Assembly (NCBI GenBank): GCA_036556805.1
Contig: DATBIS010000040.1
Location: forward strand, 1 to 57,859
Length of the DNA: 57,859 nucleotides
DNA from: DATBIS01 sp036556805
GTDB lineage: Bacteria; Actinomycetota; UBA4738; HRBIN12
Direction of reading: 5' to 3'
Shown here: one piece after another, positions 1-8,897 of the stretch
Numbering within the stretch: position 1 is the stretch's first letter
How the letters are laid out: each line of letters begins with the position of its first letter
Translations under genes and position numbers: made by a program
The notes under the pieces: generated by a model
Seen by the model: the letters and a program-made list of their open reading frames with translations, nothing else
The model's database searches: none
What the model was told of the DNA's origin: nothing

Positions 1-294
1 CGGCTGGATCTCTCCCACCGACAGGTACGCGACGACGAGCGTTCCTCGTGATCGAAGGACGTCCACCTCGCCGGGCGTGAGCGTGTCTCGGTCGATGATC
101 GCGAGATCGAACCGGGCGAGGTCGTCGAGCCGGCCGAGCCCGTAGTACACGACGTAGTTCTCGATCGAGCCGATTCGGTCGCGCGCTCCGGCTCTGGGCG
201 AGGGCGTCGAGACCTGAACCGGCCCCGAGTCGTTCCCGCCGCCGCGGCACGCAGCGACGAGCAGCACGAGCCCGATCGCGGCGAGCCGCCGCAC
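1..294 (-). CDS. Incomplete GH114-like (TM1410-type) TIM-barrel lipoprotein, N-terminal 98 residues
   Basis: The gene runs off the left edge; only 98 codons are visible from a GTG at 294. The product opens with a lipoprotein signal ending LLVAAC (Cys16), a low-complexity linker, then a stretch around residues 46-98 resembling the start of GH114/TM1410 TIM-barrel proteins: a YYGLG segment, an IIDRD strand and the family-typical AYLSVGE near residue 90. Characterised GH114 enzymes are endo-alpha-1,4-polygalactosaminidases, secreted or surface-anchored. The start lies just inside the stop of the ABC permease upstream in transcription order, so it probably ends that operon. The family call rests on a partial sequence; any secreted TIM-barrel hydrolase of this group would fit. 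Confidence 0.6.
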   Translation of the reverse strand, partial: MRRLAAIGLVLLVAACRGGGNDSGPVQVSTPSPRAGARDRIGSIENYVVYYGLGRLDDLARFDLAIIDRDTLTPGEVDVLRSRGTLVVAYLSVGEIQP

Positions 295-298
295 GGCG

Positions 299-1192
299 CT
301 ACCCCTTCACCGCGCCGGTGAGCGCCTGCACGAAGCGTCGCTGGCCGATGAGGAAGATCAGCAGCACGGGCGCCGTCGACAGCACGGTTCCCGACATCAC
401 CGCCGACCACTCGGTGCGGTGCTGTCCCTGGAACGTCGTGAGGCCGAGCTGTACGGTGTACAGCTTCGTCGACGTGATCGCGATGAGCGGCCAGAACAGG
501 TCGTTCCACGCGTAGATGAACGAGATGATCGCGAGCGCGGAGAGCGCCGGTCGTGCGAGCGGCAGCACGACCCGGAAGAAGGTTCCGAGCCGAGTGCACC
601 CATCGATCTGCGCCGCCTCCTCCAGCTCCTTCGGAAAGGATTGGAAGAACGACGACATCAGGTAGATGCCGAACACGCTCGTGAGCGACGGCACGATCAG
701 CGACCACAGGGTGTTGATGAGGTGCACCTTGTAGAAGATCAGGAACGTCGGGATCACGGTGAGCTGGAACGGGATCAGCGCCGTCGCGAGCAACAGCGGA
801 AGGATGAACCGCTTGCCCGCGAACCGGATCCTCGCGAACGCGTATCCCGCGAGGCTGCACATCACGAGCTGCGAGACCACGACGACCGCGGCCACGAACG
901 ACGTGTTGAGGAACCATCGCGGGAAGTCGGACTCGCCCAGCACCAGCTGGTAGCCACCGAGGTACAGGCTGTGCGGCACGATCGCCGGCGGGAATTGGTT
1001 GATCTCCGCGTCCGTCATGAACGACGTCACGAACATCCACGCGAACGGCAGCACCATCACGATCGAGAGCGGGAACAAGACGAAGTGCCAGGGGTCGGGC
1101 ATCATTCGACGCCAGCCCTGCCGCCGCTCGAGCCGGTCGGCCTCCTCGATCCGAGCCCGGTGCAGGTCGGATGCCGCATCGACGACGCTCAT
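299..1192 (-). CDS. Carbohydrate ABC transporter permease, MalG type
   Basis: Inner-membrane permease, 297 residues, typical length for MalG/UgpE proteins. About six hydrophobic segments are visible, the first at residues 36-55. The EAA loop that docks the ATPase lies near residues 190-215 (EEAAQIDG followed by a conserved LP). A longer reading frame exists upstream in this frame, but the true start is the ATG at 1192, because it overlaps the stop of the partner permease by four bases (ATGA). Its partners are the MalF-type permease and binding protein upstream, and the ATPase on the opposite strand at 4416. The substrate cannot be read from the sequence; the context suggests an oligosaccharide or amino sugar. 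Confidence 0.93.
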   Translation of the reverse strand: MSVVDAASDLHRARIEEADRLERRQGWRRMMPDPWHFVLFPLSIVMVLPFAWMFVTSFMTDAEINQFPPAIVPHSLYLGGYQLVLGESDFPRWFLNTSFVAAVVVVSQLVMCSLAGYAFARIRFAGKRFILPLLLATALIPFQLTVIPTFLIFYKVHLINTLWSLIVPSLTSVFGIYLMSSFFQSFPKELEEAAQIDGCTRLGTFFRVVLPLARPALSALAIISFIYAWNDLFWPLIAITSTKLYTVQLGLTTFQGQHRTEWSAVMSGTVLSTAPVLLIFLIGQRRFVQALTGAVKG

Positions 1193-2106
1193 ACCGCGAG
1201 CCCCCTCCGCCGCCCGTAGAGCAGGCCCACGACGATCACGAACAGGCTCGCGAAGAACAGGACGTAGGCGACGGCCGCCCCGTACCCCGCCGTGAAGAAG
1301 GTGAACGCGAGCTCCCAGATGTAGAGCACGAGCGTGATCGTGGAGTTCAGCGGCCCGCCCTTCGTCGTGGTGTAGACGAGGTCGAAGAACTGGAACGTCT
1401 CGATCACTCCCCAGACCATGAGGAAGTACGTGACCGGCCGGATCGTCGGCAGCGTGACGTGGCGGAACACGTTCCACTTCGACGCGCCGTCGATCTCCGC
1501 GGCCTCGATCACGTCGGGCGGGACCTCCTGCAGCGCCGCCATGTAGATCACGACGTTGAAGCCGAACTGCGTCCAGAAGTAGACGACGGCGAGAACGACC
1601 AGCGCTTGCCCCGGGCTCTGGATGAAGCCCTGCCGCGGGATCCCCACGCGTTGGAACACGGAGTTCACGATGCCGAAGTCGGGGTCGAAGATGAACCCCA
1701 TCAGCAGCCCCTCGGCGGCGCTCGCGGCGATGAACGGCACGAGGAAGCACGTGCGGTAGAAGCCGATCATCTTGATGCGCCGCGAGAGCATCATCGCGAC
1801 CGCGAGGCCGCCGACCAGCCCGGCCGGCAGGTAGAGCGCCGTGAAGATCACCGTGTTCTTGAACGCCTTCGCAAGCAGGGGGTCGTGCACCAGCGCCTTG
1901 TAGTTGTCGAACCCGATGAACCTGCCGCTCGAGACCAGGTTCGAGTTCGTGAGCGACAGCAGGAACGACCACCCGATCGGGATGAACGACAGCCCCAGGA
2001 TCAGCAGGATCGCGGGTCCCGCGAACCCCCATCCCGCGAGGTTGTCCCCGAGACGCCGGCGACGCTCGACGGCGCGGTTGTCCGCGGAGAGCGCGGCTTG
2101 CGCCAT
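1189..2106 (-). CDS. Carbohydrate ABC transporter permease, MalF type
   Basis: Second permease of the same importer, 305 residues, of the short MalF/UgpA kind lacking the large periplasmic domain of E. coli MalF. A hydrophobic segment starts near residue 30, further spans follow, and the EAA loop is at about residues 200-224 (IEAAEIDGASK). It starts two bases after the stop of the binding-protein gene and overlaps the MalG-type permease by four bases, so the three genes are surely co-transcribed and translationally coupled. The pair should form the heterodimeric channel. Confidence 0.93.
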   Translation of the reverse strand: MAQAALSADNRAVERRRRLGDNLAGWGFAGPAILLILGLSFIPIGWSFLLSLTNSNLVSSGRFIGFDNYKALVHDPLLAKAFKNTVIFTALYLPAGLVGGLAVAMMLSRRIKMIGFYRTCFLVPFIAASAAEGLLMGFIFDPDFGIVNSVFQRVGIPRQGFIQSPGQALVVLAVVYFWTQFGFNVVIYMAALQEVPPDVIEAAEIDGASKWNVFRHVTLPTIRPVTYFLMVWGVIETFQFFDLVYTTTKGGPLNSTITLVLYIWELAFTFFTAGYGAAVAYVLFFASLFVIVVGLLYGRRRGLAV

Positions 2107-2108
2107 CG

Positions 2109-3404
2109 TTATCCCGGAACCGCCAACAACGCGTTCGTCTGTTCGGCCGCGGCGTTCAGCGCGTCCGCGGGCTGCGCCTCACCCAAGAGCACCGAGGCGA
2201 TCGCGTCGCCCATCGCCTTCGAGATGCGCGGGTACTGCGTCACGGCGGGGCGAACGTGCAGGGCGTTCCCGAGATTGTCGACCATGGCGCCGATGCCCGG
2301 GTACGCGTCGAGGTACTTCTGGTAGTCCGGTGACTGCGTGATCGACTCGCGGATCGGCAGCGAGCCGGCCGCCTCCATCCAGACCAGCTGGTTCTCGGGT
2401 TGGGAGAACCACGACAGGAAGGTCACCGCGGCCTGCACGCGTTCCGGGCTCTGGTTGAAGACGGCCCAGAGGTCCGGACCGGAGATCGTCTCGTGGGTCG
2501 TCCCGTCGAACGACGGCATCACCTGGTCCCCCCAGTTGATGTTCGCCTCCTGAATCACCGGCACCTCCCAGGGTCCGGACACGAACATCGCGAGGTGGCC
2601 GGCAAGGAACACGGGTTCGGACTTGTTGTCGTTCGGGTCCAGGTAGACGGACTTGTCGACGGTCGCCATCTGCTGCCAGAGCGTCAAGGCGTTGATGCCC
2701 GCTTGGGTGTTGAAGGTCGCCTGGGAGTCGTCGTCGCTCAGGACCTCGCCGCCGGCCTGCCAGAGGAACGGCCAGAACCGCCACGTCGTGTCCTCGCTGC
2801 CGCTGACGGGGTAGTTCACGCCGAAGATGCCCTTCGACGGATCGGTGAGGGCCTTCGCCGTCGCGCGGAAGTCGTCCCAGGTCCAGTCGGCGGAGGGATA
2901 GTCGACGCCGGCGGCATCGAACAGGTCCTTGTTGTAGATCACCGAGAGGTTGTCGATGATCGCGGGGAACCCGATCACCTGCCCGTTGACCGTCGCGGTC
3001 TCGCGTCCGGCCGGCCAGAAGTCATCCCAGTTCACGGATGGATCGGCAACGGCGTCGGTGATGTCCGCGATGGCCGGGCTCGTGATGAGGTTGCCTCCCC
3101 ACGATCCGTACATGTACGCGATGTCGGGATACGTGCCGGCGGCGATCGCCGTGGTCACCTTCGGCAGCATGTCGTTGGTGTCGGTGCCCCCCGAGCTCGC
3201 CACGACCTCGATGTCGGGATGCGAGGCGTTGAACTCGTCGACGAGGTCCTTGATCGCGGCGGCCGCGATGTCGATCTGGCCGTGCCACATCTCGATCGTG
3301 ACCTTGCCGCCGGACGGGCCTCCGCTCGGTTCCGAGGAGCCGTTCGAGGTGCACGCCGCCGCAAGCAGCGCGAACGTCGCGATCACCGTCAGCAGTCGTT
3401 TCAC
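2109..3404 (-). CDS. Extracellular sugar-binding lipoprotein of the ABC importer
   Basis: Family 1 (MalE/UgpB-like) solute-binding protein, 431 residues. The signal peptide ends in a lipobox LAAAC with Cys18, so the mature protein is a surface lipoprotein. Features of the family are visible: an early VTIEMWHG strand and late conserved WMEAAGSLP-type ligand-side residues. The start is GTG at 3404, preceded by an AAGGAGGAGCC ribosome site. It is the first gene of the minus-strand importer operon and is divergent from the SIS-domain gene across 128 bases, the likely place for DeoR-type control. Family certain, ligand unknown. Confidence 0.93.
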   Translation of the reverse strand: MKRLLTVIATFALLAAACTSNGSSEPSGGPSGGKVTIEMWHGQIDIAAAAIKDLVDEFNASHPDIEVVASSGGTDTNDMLPKVTTAIAAGTYPDIAYMYGSWGGNLITSPAIADITDAVADPSVNWDDFWPAGRETATVNGQVIGFPAIIDNLSVIYNKDLFDAAGVDYPSADWTWDDFRATAKALTDPSKGIFGVNYPVSGSEDTTWRFWPFLWQAGGEVLSDDDSQATFNTQAGINALTLWQQMATVDKSVYLDPNDNKSEPVFLAGHLAMFVSGPWEVPVIQEANINWGDQVMPSFDGTTHETISGPDLWAVFNQSPERVQAAVTFLSWFSQPENQLVWMEAAGSLPIRESITQSPDYQKYLDAYPGIGAMVDNLGNALHVRPAVTQYPRISKAMGDAIASVLLGEAQPADALNAAAEQTNALLAVPG

Positions 3405-3496
3405 GGCTCCTCCTTCGAGTCGAATGCCGCATCCTCGCCCATGCTCGGAGCTGCGTCAAGGCAGCCTCATTCGCGCGTTTTCGCTCATGTGCAGTG

Positions 3497-3525
3497 TTGC
3501 GTTGTGCGCGGGCCGCCCGTACAGT
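3497..3525 (+). promoter_or_regulatory. Promoter of the SIS-ATPase-DeoR-amidohydrolase operon
   Basis: TTGCGT (3497-3502), 17 bases, TACAGT (3520-3525). Seven bases later comes the ATG at 3533, so the transcript should be leaderless. The surrounding T-rich stretch (3475-3505) stands out from the GC-rich background and could hold the operator of the DeoR regulator encoded at 5542; I could not define a convincing repeat. Confidence 0.65.
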
Positions 3526-3532
3526 GCGGGTC

Positions 3533-4411
3533 ATGTCCCGGACCGCCGAGGAGATCGCGAGCCAGCCGGAGACCTGGACCTGGGCGCTCGACCGTCTTGC
3601 GGAGGTCGAGCGCGTTCTGCCGGCGGCCGGCGAACGGGTGGCCGTCATCGGCTGCGGCACCTCCTTCTACATCGCCGAAGCGTACGCCCGGGCACGCGAA
3701 GCCGGTGGTGCAGGGGAGACCGATGCCGTCGTGGCGTCGGAGTTCTCCGCGACGCGCTCGTACGATCGCGTGCTCGCGATCTCGCGTTCGGGGACGACCA
3801 CCGAAGTGGTGCGGGCGCTGGAGGCGCTCCCGAGCGGTCTGCCCTCGACCGCGATCTCGGCGGTGCCGGGCGCTCCGGTCGTGAGGGCGGCGCGCGAGTC
3901 CGTGATCCTCGACGGCGCCGATGAGGAGTCGGTCGTGCAGACGAGGTTCGCGACCACCACGCTCGCCTTGCTGCGCGCGCAGCTCGGAGAGGACCTCACG
4001 AACGCGATCGCCGACGCGCGGGACGCGGTGGGCCGCCCGCTGCCGATCGAGGCCGGCGCGTTCGATCGGTTCGTCTTCCTGGGGACCGGGTGGAGCGTGG
4101 GGCTTGCCCACGAGGCGGCCCTCAAGATGCGCGAGGCCGCGCTCGCGTGGAGTGAGTCGTATCCCGCGATGGAGTTCCGTCACGGCCCGATCAGCCTGGC
4201 CGCGCCCGATACCGCCGTGTGGCACCTCGGCGCGGCGGATCCCGCGCTCGTCGCCGACGTCGAGGCGACCGGCGCGTTCGTCGTGCGCGGCGGGCTCGAC
4301 CCGATGGCCGAGCTGATCCTCGTCCAGCGCACCGCCGTCGAGCTCGCGCTCGCGCGCGGCCTTGACCCGGACCACCCGCGGAACCTCACCCGGTCGGTCG
4401 TGCTCTCCTAG
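3533..4411 (+). CDS. SIS-domain sugar-phosphate isomerase/deaminase (GlmS-isomerase / AgaS / FrlB-like)
   Basis: 292 residues with two SIS domains. The first begins at VIGCGTSFYIAE (near residue 38) and includes SRSGTTTE (85-92), the phosphosugar-binding Ser/Thr loop. The second has GTGWS (184-188) and the segment ALKMREAALAWSE to EFRHGP (196-219), the hallmark of GlmS isomerase-type and AgaS/FrlB-type proteins. There is no N-terminal glutaminase, so it is not a full GlmS; a role in deaminating or isomerising an imported amino sugar phosphate is inferred. The start is ATG 3533, seven bases after a TACAGT -10. It heads a plus-strand operon with the importer ATPase (four bases downstream), a DeoR regulator and an amidohydrolase. 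Confidence 0.85.
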   Translation: MSRTAEEIASQPETWTWALDRLAEVERVLPAAGERVAVIGCGTSFYIAEAYARAREAGGAGETDAVVASEFSATRSYDRVLAISRSGTTTEVVRALEALPSGLPSTAISAVPGAPVVRAARESVILDGADEESVVQTRFATTTLALLRAQLGEDLTNAIADARDAVGRPLPIEAGAFDRFVFLGTGWSVGLAHEAALKMREAALAWSESYPAMEFRHGPISLAAPDTAVWHLGAADPALVADVEATGAFVVRGGLDPMAELILVQRTAVELALARGLDPDHPRNLTRSVVLS

Positions 4412-4415
4412 ACCG

Positions 4416-5555
4416 ATGGCGGAGGTCGCGTTCCACGAGATCGGCAAGGTCTTCCCCGACGGCACCGTTGCCGTCGAAGACTTCACGTGCACCGTCGCCG
4501 ACGGCGAGTTCATGGTGCTGGTCGGGCCGTCGGGGTGCGGGAAGACGACGGCGCTGCGGATCGTCGCCGGCCTCGAGCAGCCGACCACCGGCGCGATCGC
4601 GATCGGCGGCACGGTGGTGAACGGCGTGCCGCCGCGCGCGCGCGACGTCGCGATGGTGTTCCAGAGCTACGCGCTGTACCCGCACAAGACCGTGGAGGAG
4701 AACCTCTCGTTCGGACTCAAGATGCACAAGGTCCCGAAGGAGCAGGCCGCCGAGCGTGTGAAGCAGGTGAGCGACCTCCTCGCGCTCACCGAGCTGCTCG
4801 ACCGCAGGCCGGGGCAGCTCTCCGGCGGGCAGCGCCAGCGCGTGGCGATGGGCCGCGCGCTCGCGAGGAGCCCCAAGGCGTTCCTGCTCGACGAGCCGCT
4901 GTCGAACCTCGACGCGCAGCTCCGCACGCAGCTGCGTGCCGAGCTGAAACAGATCCATCAGAAGTTCCCGACGACGTCCATCTACGTGACGCACGACCAG
5001 ATCGAGGCGATGACGCTCGGCGACCGGATCGCCGTGATGAACGAGGGCAGGCTGCTGCAGCTCGGCACGCCCAACGAGATCTACCGGTCGCCGAGGACGC
5101 TGTTCGTGGCCGGGTTCATCGGGAGCCCGCCCATGAACCTGCTCCAGGCGGTCGCGTCCGGCGGCGAGGTGCGCGCGGGCGAGCTCACGTTCGCGCTCCC
5201 GGGTGCCCCCGACGGCGAGCTCGTCATCGGCCTCCGTCCCGAAGCGCTGCGTCTCGAGGGCTCCGAGGACGAACCCACGGCCCCGGTGCGCGTCGAGGTC
5301 GTCGAGGCGCTCGGTCACGAGGTCGTGCTGCACGGCAGCCTCCGCGCGCAGCAGGCCTCATCGCAGCGCGCCGATCGGTCGGGCCTCGCGCCGTTGGACG
5401 CCGATCGCGCGAACCTCGTCATGCGGTTCCCCGCCGGACGGGCGGTCGCGGTGGGCGACGTCGTGCCGCTGCGATTCTCGGCGCGCGACGTGCACGTGTT
5501 CGACGCGGCGACCGGCGACGCGGTGCGCGTGGGGAGCGAGCGTGCGGCAGTCTGA
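4416..5555 (+). CDS. ABC transporter ATP-binding protein, MalK/UgpC/MsmX type
   Basis: ATPase of 379 residues that energises the permease pair on the opposite strand. Walker A GPSGCGKTT (37-45), Q-loop FQSY (82-85), signature LSGGQRQR (135-142), Walker B FLLDEP (156-161) and switch His193 are all intact. After about residue 235 comes the regulatory OB/TOBE region of the MalK subfamily, with the typical FIGSPPMN and IGLRPEALRL segments. The start is ATG 4416, four bases after the SIS gene stop. The 3' end overlaps the DeoR gene by 14 bases. In many Actinobacteria one MsmK-type ATPase serves several importers, so it need not be exclusive. Confidence 0.95.
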   Translation: MAEVAFHEIGKVFPDGTVAVEDFTCTVADGEFMVLVGPSGCGKTTALRIVAGLEQPTTGAIAIGGTVVNGVPPRARDVAMVFQSYALYPHKTVEENLSFGLKMHKVPKEQAAERVKQVSDLLALTELLDRRPGQLSGGQRQRVAMGRALARSPKAFLLDEPLSNLDAQLRTQLRAELKQIHQKFPTTSIYVTHDQIEAMTLGDRIAVMNEGRLLQLGTPNEIYRSPRTLFVAGFIGSPPMNLLQAVASGGEVRAGELTFALPGAPDGELVIGLRPEALRLEGSEDEPTAPVRVEVVEALGHEVVLHGSLRAQQASSQRADRSGLAPLDADRANLVMRFPAGRAVAVGDVVPLRFSARDVHVFDAATGDAVRVGSERAAV

Positions 5556-6300
5556 GCGCGCGGGAGCGATCATCGAGCGTGTCTCCGCGGCCGGCAGCGT
5601 GAGCGTCGCCGAGCTCGCGCGGGACCTCGACGCGTCGGCGGCCACGATCCGCCGCGACCTCGAGATGCTCGAGGAGCAGCGGCTGCTCACGCGCACCCAC
5701 GGCGGCGCGGTCGCGCAGGGCGTCTTGTACGAGCTCCCGCTCCGCTACAAGACCGCACGCCACCACGAGGAGAAGCGCCGCATCGCGCACGAGGCCGCGT
5801 CGCGCGTGACCGACGGCATGGCGATCGGTCTCACGGGCGGCACCACCACCACCGAGGTGGCGCGCTCGCTCGTCGACCGTCAGCGACTCACCGTCGTCAC
5901 GAACGCGCTCAACATCGCGAGCGAGCTCGCGATCCGGCCGAACCTCAAGCTCGTCCTCACGGGTGGATATGCGCGCCCCGAGTCCTACGAGCTCGTTGGG
6001 CCGATGGCGGAGCAGTCGCTCGCCGGTCTCAACCTCGACGTGGCGTTCGTGGGCGCCGACGGCGTACGCGAGGACGCCGGCGTCACGACACACCACGAGG
6101 TCGAAGCCCACACGAACCTCGCGCTCATCGAACGGTCGACGCGCGTGATCGTGGTCGCCGACAGCTCGAAGATCGGACGGGCCGCGTTCGCGAGGATCTG
6201 CGACGTCGAACGCGTGGACGAGCTCATCACGGATCAGGGCGGCGACCCGGCGGCGCTTCGCGCGATCCGCGACGCCGGCGTCGACGTCGTGACGGTGTGA
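5542..6300 (+). CDS. DeoR-family transcriptional regulator (AgaR/GlpR-like)
   Basis: 252 residues. The N-terminal winged helix-turn-helix occupies residues 1-57, with the family-typical recognition segment TIRRDLEMLE (35-44) and the HGGA turn after it. The DeoRC sugar-phosphate sensor follows, with GLTGGTTTTE near residues 96-105, the VTNALNIA strand and a late VVADSSKIG. Such proteins repress sugar catabolic operons and are released by a phosphorylated sugar; here the effector is probably the SIS-enzyme substrate or product. The start is GTG 5542, inside the ATPase gene, because it gives the full-length HTH; the stop overlaps the next ATG by one base (TGATG). Confidence 0.92.
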   Translation: MRQSERAGAIIERVSAAGSVSVAELARDLDASAATIRRDLEMLEEQRLLTRTHGGAVAQGVLYELPLRYKTARHHEEKRRIAHEAASRVTDGMAIGLTGGTTTTEVARSLVDRQRLTVVTNALNIASELAIRPNLKLVLTGGYARPESYELVGPMAEQSLAGLNLDVAFVGADGVREDAGVTTHHEVEAHTNLALIERSTRVIVVADSSKIGRAAFARICDVERVDELITDQGGDPAALRAIRDAGVDVVTV

Positions 6301-7391
6301 TGCAGCCCGACCGGCTCCGGGACCTTCCGCTCCGCGACTACCGGCCCCGCTCCTCGCTCAGGCTTCCCGAACACCACGTGCCGCGCGCGCGGTTCCCGGC
6401 GGTCGACGCGCACAACCACCTCGGGCGCTGGCTCACCGATGGGTGGTCGGCCCCCGACACCGGCGAGCTGGTCGACGTGATGGACGCGTGCGGGATCGAC
6501 GCGATCGTGAACCTCGACGGGATGTGGGGCGACGAGCTCCAGGCGAACCTCGACCGCTACGACCGCGCGCGGCCGGGGCGGTTCGCGACGTTCTGCCAGC
6601 TGGACTGGACCACGACCGCCGAACCCGGGTTCGGCGAGCGGCTCGCCGCGCAGCTCCACGCGTGTGTCGCCGAGGGCGCCCGCGGCGTGAAGGTGTGGAA
6701 GCAGCTCGGCCTGCGGATCCGCGACGACCGCGGCGCGCTGGTCATGCCCGACGACGAACGGCTCGATCCCGTGTGGGCGGCGGCCGCCGACGCCGGCGCG
6801 CCGGTCACGATTCACGTCGCGGACCCGGTGGCGTTCTTCGAGCCGCTGGACGAGACGAACGAACGGCTCGAGGAGCTGCTCGCGAACCCGGACTGGTGGT
6901 TCGGCGATCGCGACGTCTTCCCGCCGTTCGAGCGCATCATCGAGTCGTTCGAGTCGCTCGTCGCGCGGCATCCCGCGACGACGTTCATCGGCGCGCACGT
7001 CGCATGCAACGTCGAGGACCTTGCGTGGGTCGACCGCATGCTCTCGACGTACCCAAACCTGTACGCGGACGTCGCGGCGCGCATCGCGGAGCTCGGCAGG
7101 CAGCCGCGAGCCTCTCGCGCGCTGATGCTGCAGCATCCGGACCGGATCGTGTTCGGCACGGATCTGTTTCCGCCGGCCCGCGAGATCTACGCGATCCACT
7201 TCCGCTTCCTCGAGACCGCGGATGAGCACTTCCCGTACGACCCCGACGAGCCGCCGTCGCAGGGGCGATGGGCGATCAGCGGTCTCGAGCTTCCCGACGA
7301 CGTCCTTCGGGCCGTCTACGGCGACAACACGCGCCGACTCATCGCGGGCCTGGGCGGGGATGACCCCCGAGCGCCGGGGAGCACCACATAG
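6300..7391 (+). CDS. Amidohydrolase-related TIM-barrel protein (Amidohydro_2 / COG2159 type)
   Basis: 363 residues, last gene of the plus-strand sugar operon. The metal-binding signature DAHNHLG is at residues 36-42. Later candidate ligands are the His in VTIHVADP (near 174), the His in FIGAHVACN and the Asp in IVFGTDLFPP. This is the arrangement of Amidohydro_2 enzymes, which act as hydrolases or decarboxylases on varied substrates. The linked amino-sugar genes make deacetylation or lactone hydrolysis conceivable, but the sequence does not decide it. ATG 6300 overlaps the DeoR stop; a GTG three bases earlier is the alternative start. Confidence 0.75.
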   Translation: MQPDRLRDLPLRDYRPRSSLRLPEHHVPRARFPAVDAHNHLGRWLTDGWSAPDTGELVDVMDACGIDAIVNLDGMWGDELQANLDRYDRARPGRFATFCQLDWTTTAEPGFGERLAAQLHACVAEGARGVKVWKQLGLRIRDDRGALVMPDDERLDPVWAAAADAGAPVTIHVADPVAFFEPLDETNERLEELLANPDWWFGDRDVFPPFERIIESFESLVARHPATTFIGAHVACNVEDLAWVDRMLSTYPNLYADVAARIAELGRQPRASRALMLQHPDRIVFGTDLFPPAREIYAIHFRFLETADEHFPYDPDEPPSQGRWAISGLELPDDVLRAVYGDNTRRLIAGLGGDDPRAPGSTT

Positions 7392-7528
7392 GACGACCAA
7401 GACGCTCGATGCACGCTGAGCGGTCAAAAGACTGCGCTTCGTCCTCGATGATCTCAACAGGTGAGACAGCGTCTCGCATCGTGAGCACACCTGGAAGAGG
7501 GACCGGACACAACTGACAGGCCGAACGC
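7392..7528. other. Convergent intergenic region with weak palindrome
   Basis: 137 bases between the convergent amidohydrolase and GH4 genes. It contains a short inverted repeat GAGAC-AGC-GTCTC near 7462-7474 and a lower-GC stretch before it, but no clear T-tract terminator or ORF. Confidence 0.35.
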
Positions 7529-8836
7529 TCAGCCTCGGCGGATGCCTTCGGGGATGAGCTCGCCGTGCGCCTCGAGGAGGTCGTCCACCAGGTCGACGAT
7601 CTGCGTCGTCGTGAGCGTCGCGGCCGTGTTCGGGTCGACGAGGGCGGCCTGGTAGACGAGATCGCGCCGCTGTTCGATCGCGGCTCGGACGGTGAGCTCG
7701 ACGACGTTCACGAACATTCGATTCAAAGCAAGGCACTGCGGCGGGAGCACGCCGATCTGCGTGGGCTGCACGCCGTTCCCGTCCACGAGGCACGGCACCT
7801 CGACGCACGCGTCGGCGGGAAGGCCCTCGATGAGCCCGCCGTTGCGCACGTTCCCGTAGATCTCGCGCGCGACGCCGGTCTCCATCGCGTGCACGACCTC
7901 GGACGCGAGCTCGCTCGTGGGCTCGACCTCGACCGGCTCCCCGGCGTCGATCGACGCCTTCATCGCCTCGATCTCCGCGAGGTTCTCGTCGCTGCGGAAG
8001 ATGTAGTCGTCGACGAGGATGCGGAACCGTTCGACCTCTTCGTCGTGGCGAAGCACCCACGGCACGTACTCGGAGCTGTGCTCCGAGCTCTCGGTGGGAA
8101 AGTACCCGAACCGCTTGAAGATCTCGACGCGCACGCGGCGACCGAGCCCCTCGGGGTCGGCGTCGATCCGCTCGCGCAGGCGCGGATACAGGTTCTCGCC
8201 GGTCCGGCGGTCCTCGAACCGGTACACGAAGCATTGATGGTTGAACCCGGCAGTCCGGAAGCGCACGTCCTCCAGCGGCACCCCCACCATCGACGCGAGG
8301 AACTCGTGGGTGTCGCGCACGCTGTGACAGAGGCCGACGACGTTTAAGAAGCGCGAACCTGCGTACACGCCCCACGGGACCATCGCCATCGGGTTCGTGT
8401 AGTTGAGGAGGATGCCTCGAGGGCAGAGCTCCGCCATGTCGTTGCCCATCTCGATCATCACGGGGATCGTCCGGAGCCCGCGCATGATGCCGCCGATGCC
8501 GAGCGTGTCGGCGATCGTCTGGCGCAGGCCGTACTTCTTCGGGATCTCGAAGTCGGTGACGGTCGCGCGGTAGCCGCCGACCTGGATCTCGTTGATGAGG
8601 TAGTCGGCGCCGTCGAACGCGGGCCGGCGGTCGGCGTGCGCGCTCACCGCGTAGCCCGAGCCGGTGCGTTCGACGACCTGTCGCGCGACGGCGTCGGCGA
8701 TGCGCAGCCGCTCGGGGTCGATGTCGTGCAGCGCGATCTCGACGGCGCCCCGCAGCTCGGTGAAGGAGCACAGGTCGGCGAGGACGTTCCGCGTGAACTC
8801 GACGCTGCCGGCGCCGATGATCGTGACCTTCGGCAT
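7529..8836 (-). CDS. Glycoside hydrolase family 4 enzyme (alpha-galactosidase/alpha-glucosidase/glucuronidase-like)
   Basis: 435 residues. GH4 enzymes use NAD+ and a divalent metal to cleave glycosides by an oxidation-elimination mechanism. The nucleotide-binding GAGSVEF is at residues 8-14, NYTNPM at 145-150, the metal-ligand Cys in GLCHS (Cys170) and the AGFNHQ His200; in the family the Cys/His pair binds Mn2+. There is no signal peptide, so it acts in the cytoplasm on an imported (non-polymeric) glycoside. The start is ATG 8836, because the dinucleotide fold begins at once; the reading frame continues upstream without family similarity. It is convergent with the sugar operon and probably degrades what the adjacent importer brings in. 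Confidence 0.9.
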   Translation of the reverse strand: MPKVTIIGAGSVEFTRNVLADLCSFTELRGAVEIALHDIDPERLRIADAVARQVVERTGSGYAVSAHADRRPAFDGADYLINEIQVGGYRATVTDFEIPKKYGLRQTIADTLGIGGIMRGLRTIPVMIEMGNDMAELCPRGILLNYTNPMAMVPWGVYAGSRFLNVVGLCHSVRDTHEFLASMVGVPLEDVRFRTAGFNHQCFVYRFEDRRTGENLYPRLRERIDADPEGLGRRVRVEIFKRFGYFPTESSEHSSEYVPWVLRHDEEVERFRILVDDYIFRSDENLAEIEAMKASIDAGEPVEVEPTSELASEVVHAMETGVAREIYGNVRNGGLIEGLPADACVEVPCLVDGNGVQPTQIGVLPPQCLALNRMFVNVVELTVRAAIEQRRDLVYQAALVDPNTAATLTTTQIVDLVDDLLEAHGELIPEGIRRG

Positions 8837-8884
8837 GCGCGCGAGTGTGTCACGTGCCCGCCGAGCCGGGCAACGAGACCTCCG

Positions 8885-8890
8885 TAGGAT
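8885..8890 (+). promoter_or_regulatory. -10 box of GNAT gene (leaderless)
   Basis: TAGGAT, then seven bases, then ATG 8898. No ribosome site is possible if transcription starts at the ATG. Confidence 0.6.
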
Positions 8891-8897
8891 GAGGACC

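Noticed and set aside
299..2032. A single 577-codon frame covering both permease genes
   Set aside because: Only its last 297 codons encode a permease; the upstream part is an out-of-frame reading of the MalF-type gene, whose own frame has clear membrane spans and an EAA loop.
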